Under the pieces are notes generated by a model. The model ran no database searches, was not told the DNA's origin, and worked only from the letters and a program-made list of their open reading frames with translations. This document shows, in pieces, positions 47,635 to 60,296 of a stretch of DNA of 64,000 nucleotides (positions are counted from its first letter, which is position 1; each line of letters starts with the position of its first letter). The position numbers and the translations under genes were made by a program. Where the stretch lies: assembly GCA_003117195.1 (NCBI GenBank), contig BDSI01000022.1:991752-1055751 (forward strand), written 5' to 3'. The stretch comes from Eudorina sp. 2006-703-Eu-15. Its lineage: Eukaryota > Chlorophyta > Chlorophyceae > Chlamydomonadales > Volvocaceae.

Positions 47635-50600
47635 TCATGCCACGACGGTCGAGGCCTTGACGGCCGGCGTCTCCTGCTGCTCACCATTAGACGCCATCAC
47701 CGCCGAGCGGTCGCGGTACCCCCGTTGCGACCTGTGGGGCGAGCACACACACAGGCGGCACATGTCAGCACGCTTCAGCAGGTTCCGGTCGGGAATCCAG
47801 GCCCGCAGGTGGGTTTACTGCCTCAACTACATGTTGATCATCACCGACACACGTGTACACATGTACGAAACAAGGCAGCAGGCGCCCAGGCGACGATCAC
47901 TAACTCGATCCCCGAAACTTATCGAGACCACGGCAGGGGGACAACCCCGCCGGGACAGCAACACCCTGACAATAATGAAGGCCCCAGGGGGCCACGCCCG
48001 CTCGCGGTGGTGAGAAGGTACGGCACTCACTTGCTCTCCATGGCGAACCGCATGGAGCCCTGGTGCAGGCCCTGCGACACCTCCTCCGCCGACCACTCCT
48101 TGAGGTAGTAGTCCTCCTCCTGCGCGCCCTCCTTGGGGCCGGTCAGCATCGATCCCCACATCGGGAAGTAGATGAAGAAGAGCGGCAGCGTCAGGGCGAT
48201 CGACATGATGCCCATGTACACGAAGCTGTCCTTCTTCTCCAGCCTGTGAGCGAGGATCGTCGGGCCGAGGTAGTGGGTTGGGGTCAGTGGCGGGTGTTGC
48301 AAACGTGCGCGGGCGCTTCCAGCAGACACTTCATGTCCCCGTGTTGGACTGGACAGCGGGGAGGGGATGGAACTACTTCATCCGGCGGAACCCGTCCCAA
48401 TAAACCCTAGATCCGCGTGTAGAGTAGTGGCTGCGGCTGCACACAGAGTCATTCGAACCTAATCCAGGCGACAGTCACGAAGAACCGACCGCACGCTGCA
48501 ATGGGCGCTTACTTCTGCTGCCACTTGGCCGTGCCCGCGAACCAGATGGCCTGCGTGATGGCGGCGCCGGTGTTGCCGCCCGCGCCCACCAGTCCCGAAA
48601 CCACGCCGTACGCGCGGCGCGACACGAAGGGCGTGATGCCGAAATGCGCGCCACAGGCCTGCTGGCAGAAGATGCTGAAGACGATCAGGATGACAATGGT
48701 GGCGGAGAGGCTGTGGTTGACCTTGCCAAGTACGACACAGAAGATGCCGCCCAGGGTCTGGATGATCCACAGGGTCCAGATGCGGCCGCGCATGCCGAAG
48801 TACTTGGCCACGTAGTCGGAGAGCATGCCGCCAGTAGCGCGCGTGAAGAGGTTCATGAGGCCGAAGATGGCGCCCAGCGCGCCCGCGACGGTCAGGTTCA
48901 GCCCAAACTGGTCGTAAAAGTACTCGGTGATGACGTTGTCGACCGTCAGCTCGACACCGAAGGAATAGCCGTACGTGAGGGCGAGAATCCAGGCCCTGCC
49001 GGCGGTCAGGGAATGGTGCGCCGGGACGGACGGGCGGGGTTGCGGGGATTGAAGGACGATCCGTTTGCATGTGAGACCAAGACCAACCAAGCCAATGGCC
49101 ACCAGGTTCCAGGCGTCAGGGAGCAAGGGCGAGGCTAGGCCGGGCTTCCCCTGGATGATTCAACGAGGCTCGCGTCATCGTGCTGCGCGGGGCCCCAACC
49201 AGGCACCGACAGTACAGTACGGCATGAGCACACGGCCGAACACCGTCCTGCAGGTCAAGGGGCCATTCGTACCTGTAGTTTCCGAGGCCGCACTTGACCA
49301 CCGGCCACACCGCGCCCTTGCTCTTGAGCGTGCCCTCCTTCTTCAGGTCGCGGTAGTCCTTGCCCGAGGGGTGGTCAATGCCCAGCAGCAGCGTCATGAT
49401 GGCCGTCAGGATGAAGATGCCGCCGGGCACGAAGAAGGACCAGCGCCAAGCCTGGTAGCCGGGCGCGGACTTGCGGATGCCCTCGTAGATGAGCGGCATG
49501 ATGAACAGGCAGGCGCCGCCGCCCATGTTGCCCCAGCCGGCGGCGATGGCGTTGGCGGTGCCCACGATGCGGACGTTGAACATGCTGAGGGAAGAGCGTC
49601 CCCGAGCAGTGCGTGGATGGGCAGGCGGCCGCACACATACAGATGAATTTAGAGGTCGCTGAAGATGGGAGGCAGAGCGGTGTGCATGCACTCAACCAAG
49701 TGTTCAGCAAGGCTTGGACACAGTTCGATTAGGTGTTCGGGAGCATATGACCAAGCCAGTGCTGGCACTGCATCAGCGGCGATGACCGACCGCAAAGCTG
49801 CGAAGGGTTTCCATGAAATACCGTAACACAATCCTACAATGGTTTTATATTGGCAATGTGACTTACGTGCCACACCAGAACTGGCAGCACACGAACATGC
49901 AGAGCGAGCAGCCGATGAAGAAGCGCGTGGCGGCGAAGGTGGAGAAGTCCACCACCAGGGACATGCAGAAGACGGCGGGGGCGGTCACAAGCAAGGTGGC
50001 GGCGGAGCCGTAGCGGGGGCCTGCAGCGGGAGGGGAGAGTTCGGGGGTGGGGCCGTGTGGTGGCGCATGGGGGAGTGGATCGACGATCACCGTGTGGATC
50101 TGTAGTTAGAAACTGAACAACAGTAGTGGAGACGGGTGATATGTGTCAATGAAAACTATAATGTTACGATAGGGAACTCGGGTGCAACTTGAACTGCTCA
50201 CATTATAAACTGTCTTATTAGTTAGGTGTTGCAATCGTGCGCGTGAGTCACCAGCGACCGAACGCGTCACGGCGCTTCCACCAGAGCCGGTCTGAGGGGC
50301 CGGTGGGTACGCACGAGAGGCGTAACCCCGCCAATAATCCCAGAGGACCCTCGGTGTGTATGGGGGCTGGGTGACGGGTGCTAACCGAGGCAGCGAGATC
50401 TGATGTGGTTACGCTTACCGACAACGTCGACGAAAGTCCCCATGAAGATACGTGCGCCGATGGCACCGCACACAGCTGCAACACCCGCATTGCCCATCTG
50501 GGGCTTGGTAAGGAAGAGGTCGTCGCGAATTACCGGCGCCAGAGCCGCCGGCGCGAAAGTCGCCACGAAGGACATGAAGAAGGAAATCCAGGAGAGCTGC

Positions 50601-51067
50601 AAGAGTGCAAAATGGAAAGGGAGTGGTCGTTACTTTAAATTCCAGTTAGGACGCATTTACAGCCGCTTAGTGGACCCGTTGTGACTCTTTTAAACCGCCC
50701 TGGTCGGGGCCCAGGGTCCACAATGTAACGCTTCTTTATGGAGGCATAACATGTACGCATATTTCTCGAAGACATTTGGGACTTGGCGATGTTATAGCTG
50801 CCCTGGAGACGATAACGCCGAATCGCCGGGTCGTTGACGACGCGCCGGTAAATGTGTCTAGCTACAGCGTAACAGAATCAGTGCAGGCTCAGGGCGGGCA
50901 GGTGGGCCAATACTCACATGGAAGGCCATCATGTGGGGCTGAGCGAACCGCCAGATGGGGACGGACTTGGCTTTCCCTTCCGAGTCGATGCCATACGGGA
51001 AAACCTTCGGCGACTTCCCACCATCCAAAGATTTCGCCGCTGCCGCTTCCACGGCAACAGTTTCCAT
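47635..51067 (-). CDS. NRT2: High-affinity nitrate/nitrite transporter, copy A
   Basis: Seven exons: 51067-50918, 50596-50419, 50020-49867, 49584-49273, 48995-48513, 48243-48031, 47731-47635; 528 aa. A major-facilitator NNP-family proton symporter in the plasma membrane with 12 membrane segments. Visible are LSWISFFMSFVATFAPAAL, the NNP signature region VGTANAIAAGWGNMGGG, GYSFGVELTVDNVITEY and GLVGAGGNTGAAITQ. The reading frame meets a TGA right after exon 6, but AGCAA/GTGAGT is a strong donor. The spliced last exon continues SQRGYRDRSAVMASNG to a stop. Start METVAVEAAAAK is chosen by alignment with copy B; an in-frame Met at 51112 is possible. Tandem with copy B about 4.5 kb away. The NRT2 family needs NAR2, also present here. 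Confidence 0.95.
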
Positions 51068-51163
51068 TTCTATCGTTAAACTGACAGGTAGTGGTAGTCG
51101 AGCGAAAGACACGGAACAGACTGAGTCAGAAGCGGTCTAGTCCGTAAAAGTATAGCGCGCAGG

Positions 51164-51173
51164 TATTATATAT
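51164..51173 (-). promoter_or_regulatory. TATA-like box of NRT2 copy A
   Basis: ATATATAATA on the minus strand about 100 bases before the chosen Met at 51067. Confidence 0.4.
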
Positions 51174-51174
51174 G

Positions 51175-52340
51175 AAACTCGCACAAATAGCCCACAATGG
51201 ATAGCGTAGTTATCTGGCAGTGCGGCTCCTAAAGGGCAACTAACAAAGACCCTCTCTCACGTGGGACGCTTGGAGAGCGATGATAGTTGTTGAGCAACAC
51301 TTGCTTTTATAATATAAATTACATAAAGTAGTCCTTGTATATTCATTCTATGCCCTGCCTTTGCACGGCGTGAGCGACCCACGGGGAGAACTGTAACGAA
51401 CTTATCGGTTGGGGTCACGTTGGTGGGGCTGGTGAGGACTCGATCACCGTCACAAGGACAGCGACGTTTCAGACCTACAACTTCAAGTCTGACAATAAGA
51501 TTGTTGTATTCCGCTTGCATGTCACACTGCAGAATGCAAAATGCTACAAAGTATCGCTTGATCAACTTTAAAACTATGTTTACTTATTCTGTGTAACGGA
51601 GGCTCGCCTACAAAATTATTTACTTCATATTTTCGTATTTGTAGTTTTCTACTGATTTCAATAGCAGACGACGACGGCTGGAAGCGTCTTATTGCAATGA
51701 GTAATGCGCTAGCGCAGAAGATTTTAATTCGTTTGATAACCTAAGAGGTTTCGCATTATTCTGATAAACAGTAATTGATTACAGCTTTCATCAATGGAGG
51801 CTTTAGGAAGCACCACAACCACCAACGACACGAAAGGCGGCCTGAACACAGCACCAGGTGTCAAGCACAAGTGCAAAACCTATACCATTGTAGCTTTTTG
51901 ATACCGAGAAGCCATCTACCAGAGGGGCGCGGTTGCCTGCCCAACTTGAGAACCCTAAAATTGTCGACAAGAGTTCGGCCGGTTCGGCTACAGGGTCCCA
52001 GGTGCCGCCGAATATCCAAACCAGGCTCTCCGCGGGCCAGACCTGGGCCCCATCATTCACCGCCCGCCAGAATTTCTGACATGGTTGCGTGTGGCGTCTG
52101 GCCTCAAGTCGGGTGGCCTCCCCCCAGTCTAGAAACGTCGGCTCCGTTGTTCCTTCACAGCACAAACTGAGGAAACACGTCTATATAAGTAAGAGAGCTG
52201 GGTAAGGATGGCGGGAATCTGGGGAAGCAGCGACTAAGGCGCACTCCCTCGCGCTCTATCTCTCCGGTTTCAAAATCTGATCCCGTCAAATCCGACACAC
52301 AGAGCCTCACAGGGCCAGGCAGGCCCTCAAAGTGTGCGTT
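51175..52340. other. Intergenic, AT-rich
   Basis: No gene or repeat recognised between the NRT2 copy A promoter and the first LINE-like 3' end. Confidence 0.4.
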
Positions 52341-53230
52341 GCGGAGGCTGCGGCTGCTGCCACCGATGACCCGCGGGGTCGTTGTAACGTCATTAATACC
52401 ATAGTACGGACAGAACGCACGCCACCGACGCCAGTGTAATACCGGCTGCGGCCAAACGATCTCGTCTATCTGCAAAGCACATTGTCGTAGGGCAAAACAT
52501 GATGCGTCCGTGGCAGTCCTGGCCGGTAAGGTGGGCCGTATGTACATATCGAGATGCCCTTCAGTACTGGTCCGGGAGGCCCACCTGGCGACTTGGGCCG
52601 ACGCTCTGCGCAGCCATCGGCCCGTGCCTTTCTGTTGCTGCTATGCCGTACTGTGCCGTACACTGTGGCGGCTGTGGGCAGCCTGTCATGTAGGGGCATG
52701 TGCAGGTTTGGTCACAGGGACGGTTTGAATTTGTATAACGTTGTCTTCGGCCATCATGTGACAAGGCCAGGACTCTTAACCGAAGCCCTGTAGGCGTTCA
52801 GTAGTAGTGGGCCGCGGATGGACGGGGCACTGACGCCCGGTGGAGCGATCGATTGGTGTGGCCCGGTAGGACCGTACGGCCAGGCCCCTAATGGTGACTC
52901 GCGTGCACCCGTGGCTCTCCAAGACTACGGGCCACCGCTGGAGAAGTGACCCCGCCTTGGTTGGGGTGGTGGTTCGCTATTAGGGGCGCCCTGGTGGCTA
53001 ACTCCCCCTGAGCGGGCTTTATCCCTTGCCATGCTTGGTTCTCAGGAGCGGGGTGGTTCCCTGGTAGTGTGGGCCCGGGGCGTGTTTCGGTGCACTTGTG
53101 GAGCCTGTCCGGAGCGCCATGGTGGCGCCAGTTCGTTTAGGCAGTGTATGGTGAGGAAGCCTCGGCTGTCGCCGTTGGCTGTCACCGATGACCCGTGGGG
53201 TCCGCTGTAACATCCTTAGTAATAATGTGA
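52340..53230 (+). mobile_element. Two LINE-like 3' ends in direct order
   Basis: The family tail caccgatgacccg-ggggtc-cgctgtaac occurs at about 52360-52388 (degenerate) and 53183-53211. The sequence before the second copy (about 53090-53180) matches the minus-strand sequence before 39050 (GTTTCGGTGCACTTG, cgccatggtgg, tttaggcagtgtatgg). The element therefore inserted between the two NRT2 genes on the plus strand. No intact coding sequence. Confidence 0.55.
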
Positions 53231-55591
53231 CAAAATTGTTGCCGGGTAATGCAAGGGCTTTACATACTTGAGCTCGTGACGAAGGATGGACTTTCTTGTG
53301 AGTTTGGCAGGACCACGACAGGAACAGAGTTTGGCAGAGCTGCACTGCGGGCATACAGCAGGCGGCCGAACAACGGATCCCCCCTCGCTCTCGATCATGC
53401 CTTGCGGCAGCAGAGTGGGTGCAGGGCTGGTCTGCACACCGACCGAGCTCTTCAGAGGCTCGGCTCTTCAGAGGCTCAGAGCTCCGAAGCAAACGGACGG
53501 GGGCATGGCGCATGGGGCGGTGAACCCTTTACATCTCTGTATCCATAATGCCACTCGAGCATGAGATGGAGACAGCCTTGCACCAACCTACCAGGCCCAT
53601 CGCGAGGGCGGATGGAGGTTTCCGAGGCGCTTTCGCCCAGCCGAGGAAAGAATAATATTAGTGCCGGACGCACCCCCGAAAGAGCCCAGGTTTGCAGGCG
53701 CAACAAACACATCCAGCGCACGGATGCTGATGATGACATGGTGTCGCTTCCCTCACTTCACTGCACTGCACACGCGGCTCCGACTGGCACTGCTGCGCCT
53801 CGACCTCCTTGCCTTCCGCTTAAGCAAGCAACCTACGTACCTACAGCGCTAATCCAGCTGCATCGAGCCATAGGCGTCACACGCACACTATCTCGCCCCT
53901 GCCTCCTACCCTAACCTACCGTGACAACCCGATCCTGTGCGCTTCAGTCCTTCCGAACAGCAGCAGAACACTCCATGGTATGGCCAAATACTATAATACA
54001 GATTAGGTACAACAAGTGCTTCCGATCTGGGTGCAGCAACGCCACGGGTGCGTGCACCAGCAGGCTTGCTTCCGATAACCAGCGATCATGCTTCGTTCAG
54101 TTTATTCCCGGGGTTTATCGCTCGGCGACAGCCGGGGCCCCTTCACAAGCACATGCCGCTGCACGCACCTACATCTTTGGAGGAGCAGCACCGCCCTGGT
54201 TCAGTCGGTCAAGCACCACCAGTACCCGGAGCTGGGCTGCTGCGATGGGGCTTATTATCACACAACCACATTTGTTACGAACCCCCCAGCGAAGTCCAGC
54301 AGACAGCGACCACCACCACCAACACCTGGACCTCTACGTGAGCCACAAATGCATCGCAACAACACGAGCAATGCGCTCTCCCTCTAGCTACCTGACGCCT
54401 CCCGGATCTACCTACCTAGGGGGGACCGCACGCGAAACTCCACACGGCCCCTCTCCCTCGAGTCAAGCGCCGGAGTAACCTGACCGTCAACGTGCCTGAG
54501 CAGCGGCGGCGGCGTCACACGCGTTCCGAGTATTCCGTAATGTATATAGACAGTGTTGTACACCATTCATACATATGTACATAAGAGCAAACAGGCGCGC
54601 GCGCGCGCCAGACAAAAGCACGCGCATCCCGGAGAGGAAAAAAACACTATTCCCCCGAGCGTACAGGACACCCCCCTCCCCCAACACACACAAGTCATAC
54701 GAACAGTCTAGTCGTACACACCTTTGCGGATCGCCACGTCCAACCGCCATTCCGAATCGCCATTCCGAATCGCCATTCCTGTCCCCCCAACCCGTCATTA
54801 GCGCCACCGGCCTTCGAAACATCGAGCCGACACCGATCCAACTAATCCGACCAGCCCCTTCTGCTTTGCTCGCCCAGGCCCTGCAATGTACGCCAACAGG
54901 AGGGCCCGCCCCGCGCGCGCGCAAGAGCACGATTCATGATTACTGTACTGTGCCAGCTGCCGTACTTCTTGTCGTACGGCCGCTGGCCTGCGCAGCCCAA
55001 AGGCGCGCACGCACGATCCGGGGCTGGCGCGCGTGGGCGTTGCTGCGCCGGCGCGCGATGTCCCATTCCGTCCACTCCGACCACTTGCATCGACGAAGAC
55101 ACCGAACTACGGTACGTGTGCCCAGCAGAATCATGAAATGCGCCATCCCGCCACGATGCCTCCTCGTACCGCCGAATGAACACACATCCCACATGGGTCC
55201 ACCCAAGCTTCCCACAAACCATCCACCCAGATGATATACCTCAGCAGGTATCTCACGTCGTCGCGGTTCCGGTCCTCCGGCTCAGCTGCCAGGCCCCCAC
55301 AGGCGAAACCACATTCACAGCACATTCATGCGTTACGTAAGGCCCTCGCCAACCCGTCCAGCTGGCCTTGGGGTGACGGCTTCCCGCCAACCCCTAAACA
55401 ATCGGCTTCACAACAGACCAGTTTCGGATCCCGCCGCCCGGCCAGCAGGGACCGGGCGATCCGTTCTGCCCTCACCCCACCCACATCCGTCCTTACTGTG
55501 CAGCAGCTCTATTCGGTGACACGCCGCGCGTCCGTTCCGCTAGATAAAGCACCGAGCGCCAGGTTCCAAGCTCTCGCGCCTTCCCCACTCC
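53231..55591. other. Spacer between the NRT2 copies
   Basis: No convincing gene. The longest open frame (54575-55234, plus) is Arg/Pro-rich with no domain, as expected by chance in this composition. The downstream region of NRT2 copy B lies at the right end. Confidence 0.4.
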
Positions 55592-58500
55592 TCAAGCCGC
55601 AATCGGCGCCACCTTGGGTGCACTGATCGTGCCCGAGCTTGATGACGTGTCCGAAATAGCCTCCAGGGCCTTACGATCCCGGGCGCCCCGTTGCGACCTG
55701 AGCGGAGGGGACCCAGTCAGAGAACAGGGCAGGCGAAACCATATTACAACGCACCAGATGGCCGGTCTATCTTCCCGCGCACGCCATGTGTAGATGTGTT
55801 GCATTTTTGGTGTTCTGGTTCTTGCAGTTGGTGGGAATGTGGGTCAGGTTCGGGTTGCTGGGGTCATAGGGCGATGTGATCGATTTGGGTCGCGGCCGTC
55901 CTGGCAATCATCTCAGGGTGTATGTACGTCTGGACTGTTCTTCGAAACCCTGAACCCTACGGCACTCACTTGCTCTCCATGGCGAACCGCATGGAGCCCT
56001 GGTGCAGGCCATCCGCCACCTCCTCCGCCGACCACTCCTTGAGGTAGTAGTCCTCCTCCTGCGCGCCCTCCTTGGGGCCGGTCAGCATCGATCCCCACAT
56101 CGGGAAGTAGATGAAGAAGAGCGGCAGCGTCAGGCCGATGATCATGATGCCCATGTACACCATTCCGTCGTACTTGTGCAAGCTGCGTCGTACAGGCAAC
56201 GTGTTAGGGGACCACAAGGCGATGGACCAGCTTTTATTTAGGCGGGAAATGAACGAATGGGTAGAGGAGCCAGACAAGGCCGTCAATCATAGGCGGTCCG
56301 ATTGAAGGCAAAAGAAAACATGGGCGTGCGTCTAATGCAGTTTACTGAATGATGAAGCGGCTGTACTAGATCGATAGCGGTTGCGGCGCTTACTTCTGCT
56401 GCCACTTGGCCGTGCCCGCGAACCAGATGGCCTGCGTGATGGCGGCGCCGGTGTTGCCGCCCGCGCCCACCAGTCCCGAAACCACGCCGTATGCGCGGCG
56501 CGACACGAAGGGCGTGATGCCGAAATGCAGGCCGCAGGCCTGTTGGCAGAAGATGCTGAAGATGACCAAAATGACAATTGTGGCGGAGAGGCTGTTGTGG
56601 ACCTTGCCCATGACGATGCAGAACACGCCGCCGAGGGTCTGGATGATCCACAGGGCCCAGAGGCGGCCGCGCATGCCCCAGTACTTTGCAACGAGGTCGG
56701 AGAGCATGCCGCCCGAAGCGCGTGTGAAGAGGTTCATGAGGCCGAAGATGGCGCCCAATGCCCCCGCGACAGAGAGGCTCAGGCCGAACTGGTCGTAGAA
56801 GTACTCGGTGATGATGTTGTCGACCGTAAGCTCGACACCGAAGGAGTAACCGTACGTGAGCGCCAGGATCCATGACCTGTTAATTGAGAATTGTGTTGCG
56901 GATGAAGGTTTGGATAGGTTGGGAGGGTGACGAGTTGCCTGCGGGGCAGGAGCGCAGCCGCCGTCCAAAGCGAGTGTACCTTCCAGGGGACGTGAACCTC
57001 CTACAGACAAGATCGCTGAAGAACCACCGGGAGTGTGACGCAACTCGCTTATTACGCGATCCGTAGATCTTTGGCAGAAATCCCTTTATTTGACGCCTCA
57101 CCTGTAGTTTCCAAGGCCGCACTTGACCACCGGCCACACCGCGCCCTTGCTCTTGAGCGTGCCCTCCTTCTTCAGGTCGCGGTAGTCCTTGCCCGAGGGG
57201 TGGTCAATGCCCAGCAGCAGCGTCATGATGGCCGTCAGGATGAAGATGCCGCCGGGCACGAAGAAGGACCAGCGCCAAGCCTGGTAGCCGGGCGCGGACT
57301 TGCGGATGCCCTCGTAGATGAGCGGCATGATGAACAGGCAGGCGCCGCCGCCCATGTTGCCCCAGCCGGCGGCGATGGCGTTGGCGGTGCCCACGATGCG
57401 GACGTTGAACATGCTGAGGGAGGCAGATGGACGCAATACACGGGCGGTATCCCCATAAACGTGTAAATTGTGAAACGTGTCGGCTCGGCGAAATGGGCGT
57501 GTTGTCATAGGTACCGACCCGCTCACCGGCCAGGCTGCACATACAGGTATACAGTTACTTTCATAAGGCACGCAGCATAATGTCGCTGGTGCTCACGAAA
57601 AAGAACAAGGTCACAGCCTGCGCTGCGCCGCTCTGCTCTGCCCTGCTCTGCTTTGCTCGGCAAGGCGCCGCGCCACTCACCTGCCACACCAGAACTGGCA
57701 GCACACGAACATGCAGAGCGAGCAGCCGATGAAGAAGCGCGTGGCGGCGAAGGTGGAGAAGTCCACCACCAGGGACATGCAGAAGACGGCGGGGGCGGTC
57801 ACAAGCAAGGTGGCGGCGGAGCCGTAGCGGGGACCTGCAGCAGGAGGGGGGGTTCGGGGGTGGGGCCGTGTGGTGGCGCATGGGGGGTTGGATCGACGGA
57901 CCGAGGACATTGGACGGGGATGTTGCGGCCGCGGTTTGTCGATCGATTTCCATGGTCAGGCCATGTTGCATTTCGGAAAACAAGACCCAAACAAGGTGCT
58001 CCCTGATGCCACCGAGCATTTTTCAGAAAGATTGATAAGCAGATGTGGTTCTTCCATGCGCATGTACGAGTGCGTCTGTACGAGAGTGGTCCGGTGCCGT
58101 CCGCCCGAAGCGCCCGAAGTCCCCACACTTACCCACAGTGTCCACAAAGGCGCCCATAAAGACGCGCGCAGCGATGGCACCACACACAGCTGCGACGCCC
58201 GCGTTGCCCATCTGGGACTTGGTGAGGAAGAGGTCATCGCGAATTACCGGCGCGAGAGCCGCGGGCGCAAAAGTCGCCACGAACGACATGAAGAAGGAAA
58301 TCCATGATAGCTGCGGTAGATGAAGGCAGCGATTAGCAAAGGACAAGCGATACAACATACAAGTTGGCGCCGGACGTCACGGGGCCTTGTACAAGCTTGT
58401 ACAGGTCACATGTGCCCTCGACACAAATCGCAATGCCGCTTGGATATGACGTTAAGATACCCGACATTGGCCTTTAAATACCCAATATCATAGGCCTGAA

Positions 58501-58706
58501 AACCTAGCTAAACAGTTTCGGCCTCATGAACACTTCCATACTTCCCTAGGGAACACAGAAATTATGCTTACATGGAAAGCCACCAGGTGCGGCTGGGTAA
58601 AACGCCAAATGGGCAGAGATTTGGCCTTGCCCTCGCTGTCAAGCTCATAGGGCTTATCGCTGACAGCCTGATAGGCGGGCTCGCACTTTTCCGATGCAAC
58701 ATTCAT
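55592..58706 (-). CDS. NRT2: High-affinity nitrate/nitrite transporter, copy B
   Basis: Seven exons with exactly the same phases as copy A: 58706-58572, 58310-58133, 57834-57681, 57413-57102, 56876-56394, 56182-55970, 55697-55592; 526 aa. Same NNP-family fold and motifs (VGTANAIAAGWGNMGGG, LTKSQMGNAGVAAVCGA). The N-terminus (MNVASEKCEPAYQAV) and C-terminus (SQRGARDRKALEAISD, a Ser run, APKVAPIAA) differ from copy A. The last exon is again reached by splicing AGCAA/GTGAGT across an apparent TGA. Exons 3, 4, 6 and part of 5 are nearly identical in DNA to copy A, while exons 1, 2 and 7 and most introns are not. It is transcribed divergently from NAR2, 490 bp apart, consistent with shared regulation of transporter and partner. 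Confidence 0.95.
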
Positions 58707-59195
58707 TGGTGATGGTGTACTCGTTATGATGGTGATGTTACACGCCTGGACAAGAGTATAGCTCAAGCAGACTCACACACACTTGAGCACAAAGCGATCA
58801 CGTGCAGGAAACGAACCACGTGAACCCACGACAAGGAATGCTCCTCTTCGTGGCAGTATGGCACATGTGATCTTGAGGGATGACAGTTGAGAAAAGTGTC
58901 CACGAGTGCCTTAACGTCTTTGTCGTACGGGCACATGGACTCCTAACCGATAACGATGAGACGAGCATGTGACCTTTTTTGCGAGGGTCCCTTCCGCGGA
59001 GGGAGCTGCACGGCTCATCCCGAACCGCATACATACGCTGCGTACTCAGATGTTCAGTATATAAGTTCACACAGTTCCTGAGTGATTCAATTTCTACTTT
59101 TTGTTTACAACGGTCGCTTCCAGCGGATTTCGATAAACCCTTCTTGGTGTAGATACACCATACAAGAAGTTGCTATAACTTATAAATTTACCAGA
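58707..59195. promoter_or_regulatory. Divergent NRT2-NAR2 promoter region
   Basis: 489 bp between the two start codons. A good TATA box (TATATAAG, 59058-59065, plus) serves NAR2; on the minus strand only a weak TATACT-type sequence near 58750 is seen. Co-regulation by nitrate and ammonium is known for this pair in Chlamydomonas; no binding site could be assigned. Confidence 0.5.
59058..59065 (+). promoter_or_regulatory. TATA box of NAR2
   Basis: TATATAAG 131 bases before the ATG at 59196. Confidence 0.55.
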
Positions 59196-60296
59196 ATGCA
59201 GTGTCTTCTGCTTGCGCTTGTAGCACTAGTAGCCGTAGTACCCAGAGCGATGGGGGAGGCCGGTGGTGGTGCTCCACCTGCGCCGAAGCCAACTTCTCCA
59301 AGTGAGTCGCTAAAAAAATCGTTCACAGTCAGATTTCCTGTGTATATGATTGTTCATTTGGGGAATGCAAGCGGTTTGTCAACCCGAGCCTGGTAACGAA
59401 CTGCTGTGTGTCATACCTTGTGTCCATGGTTTGCTCATTGTGCAGCTTACACCATGCTGGCGAACTACACGGGTCAATGGGCTATCTCCATTCTTGAGCG
59501 CGAGGGCAACGCGGACTGGTCACCCCATATCTGCAACGCTACCGCTTTCGGCGCGCCCTGCAACCAGCCCGTCATCACCGGCTACAGTGACTGGGAGGTC
59601 AAAGTACAGTTCGCACTAAGGAACGCGTCCATTCCGTTCCGTACGTGGAAGAACGGCACGCCGTACGAGATCATCGTGCGACTTGACTACGCGGCAGCCT
59701 CCCAGGTCGACCGCGGCTGGCGCAAGAAGAACCAGGCTTACCCCGGGGTGAGAAAGCCAGGCACTGTCGCGATGTAGAGATCTGCGATGCCGGATTGACA
59801 GGAGGATTTGACCGCGCCATGCCAACCTCACCGTCAAGATGCTCCGTACGTGCCTCCCTTACACAAGCCCTTGTCCGAAATGTCCTCAACCTCCCCCCCT
59901 CGTCCATCTCCAACCTACATCCTTAAATCCCCCCGCCTGCAGCACGGCTGGCACGCCAAATGGACGCTGGAGACCGTCCCCTTCGCCTCCTCGGGGGAGG
60001 CCGTCTGGGACCTGTCCACCGCGGATGAGGTGACGGACGCGCTGTTGTACCCCGAGGTGTGCGTCAAGTGCCAGTTCGCCGACGGCAGCACCGACTACTG
60101 CCAGTGCGACCGCCGCAACGGCGCCAACACCACGCTGACCATCGAGACCGCGGTGGAGGGCTCCATCACGCCCGCCATGCGCGGCGCCGCCATTGCCATG
60201 TCCATCTTCTCGCCGGTCTTTCTCATCATCTACGCAATCAGTGACTCGATGTACTACAAGCGCACCGGCAAGTCACTGCGGATCGCGCACGCGTGA
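59196..60296 (+). CDS. NAR2: NAR2, nitrate transporter accessory protein
   Basis: Single-pass membrane partner required for NRT2 high-affinity transport. Exon 1 is 59196-59301 (donor CCAA/GTGAGT): signal peptide MQCLLLALVALVAVVPRAMG. Exon 2 is 59446-59747: ANYTGQWAISILEREGNADW, then YEIIVRLDYAAASQVDRGWR, which matches the conserved family core. The last exon is 59943-60296: HGWHAKWTLETVPFASSG, a Cys-rich VCVKCQFADGSTDYCQC, the membrane helix IAMSIFSPVFLIIYAIS, and a basic tail. Exons 2 and 4 join in phase. Between them, 59797-59844 looks like an exon, but its family-like reading (HANLTVKML) is in a frame that fits neither neighbour. As a 48-base cassette ending TAC/GTGCCT it would add 16 unrelated residues. 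Length is 253 aa without it. Confidence 0.9.

Noticed and set aside
54575..55234. 219-aa plus-strand open frame between the NRT2 genes
   Set aside because: Arg/Pro-rich with no domain; overlapping open frames on both strands are expected from base composition.
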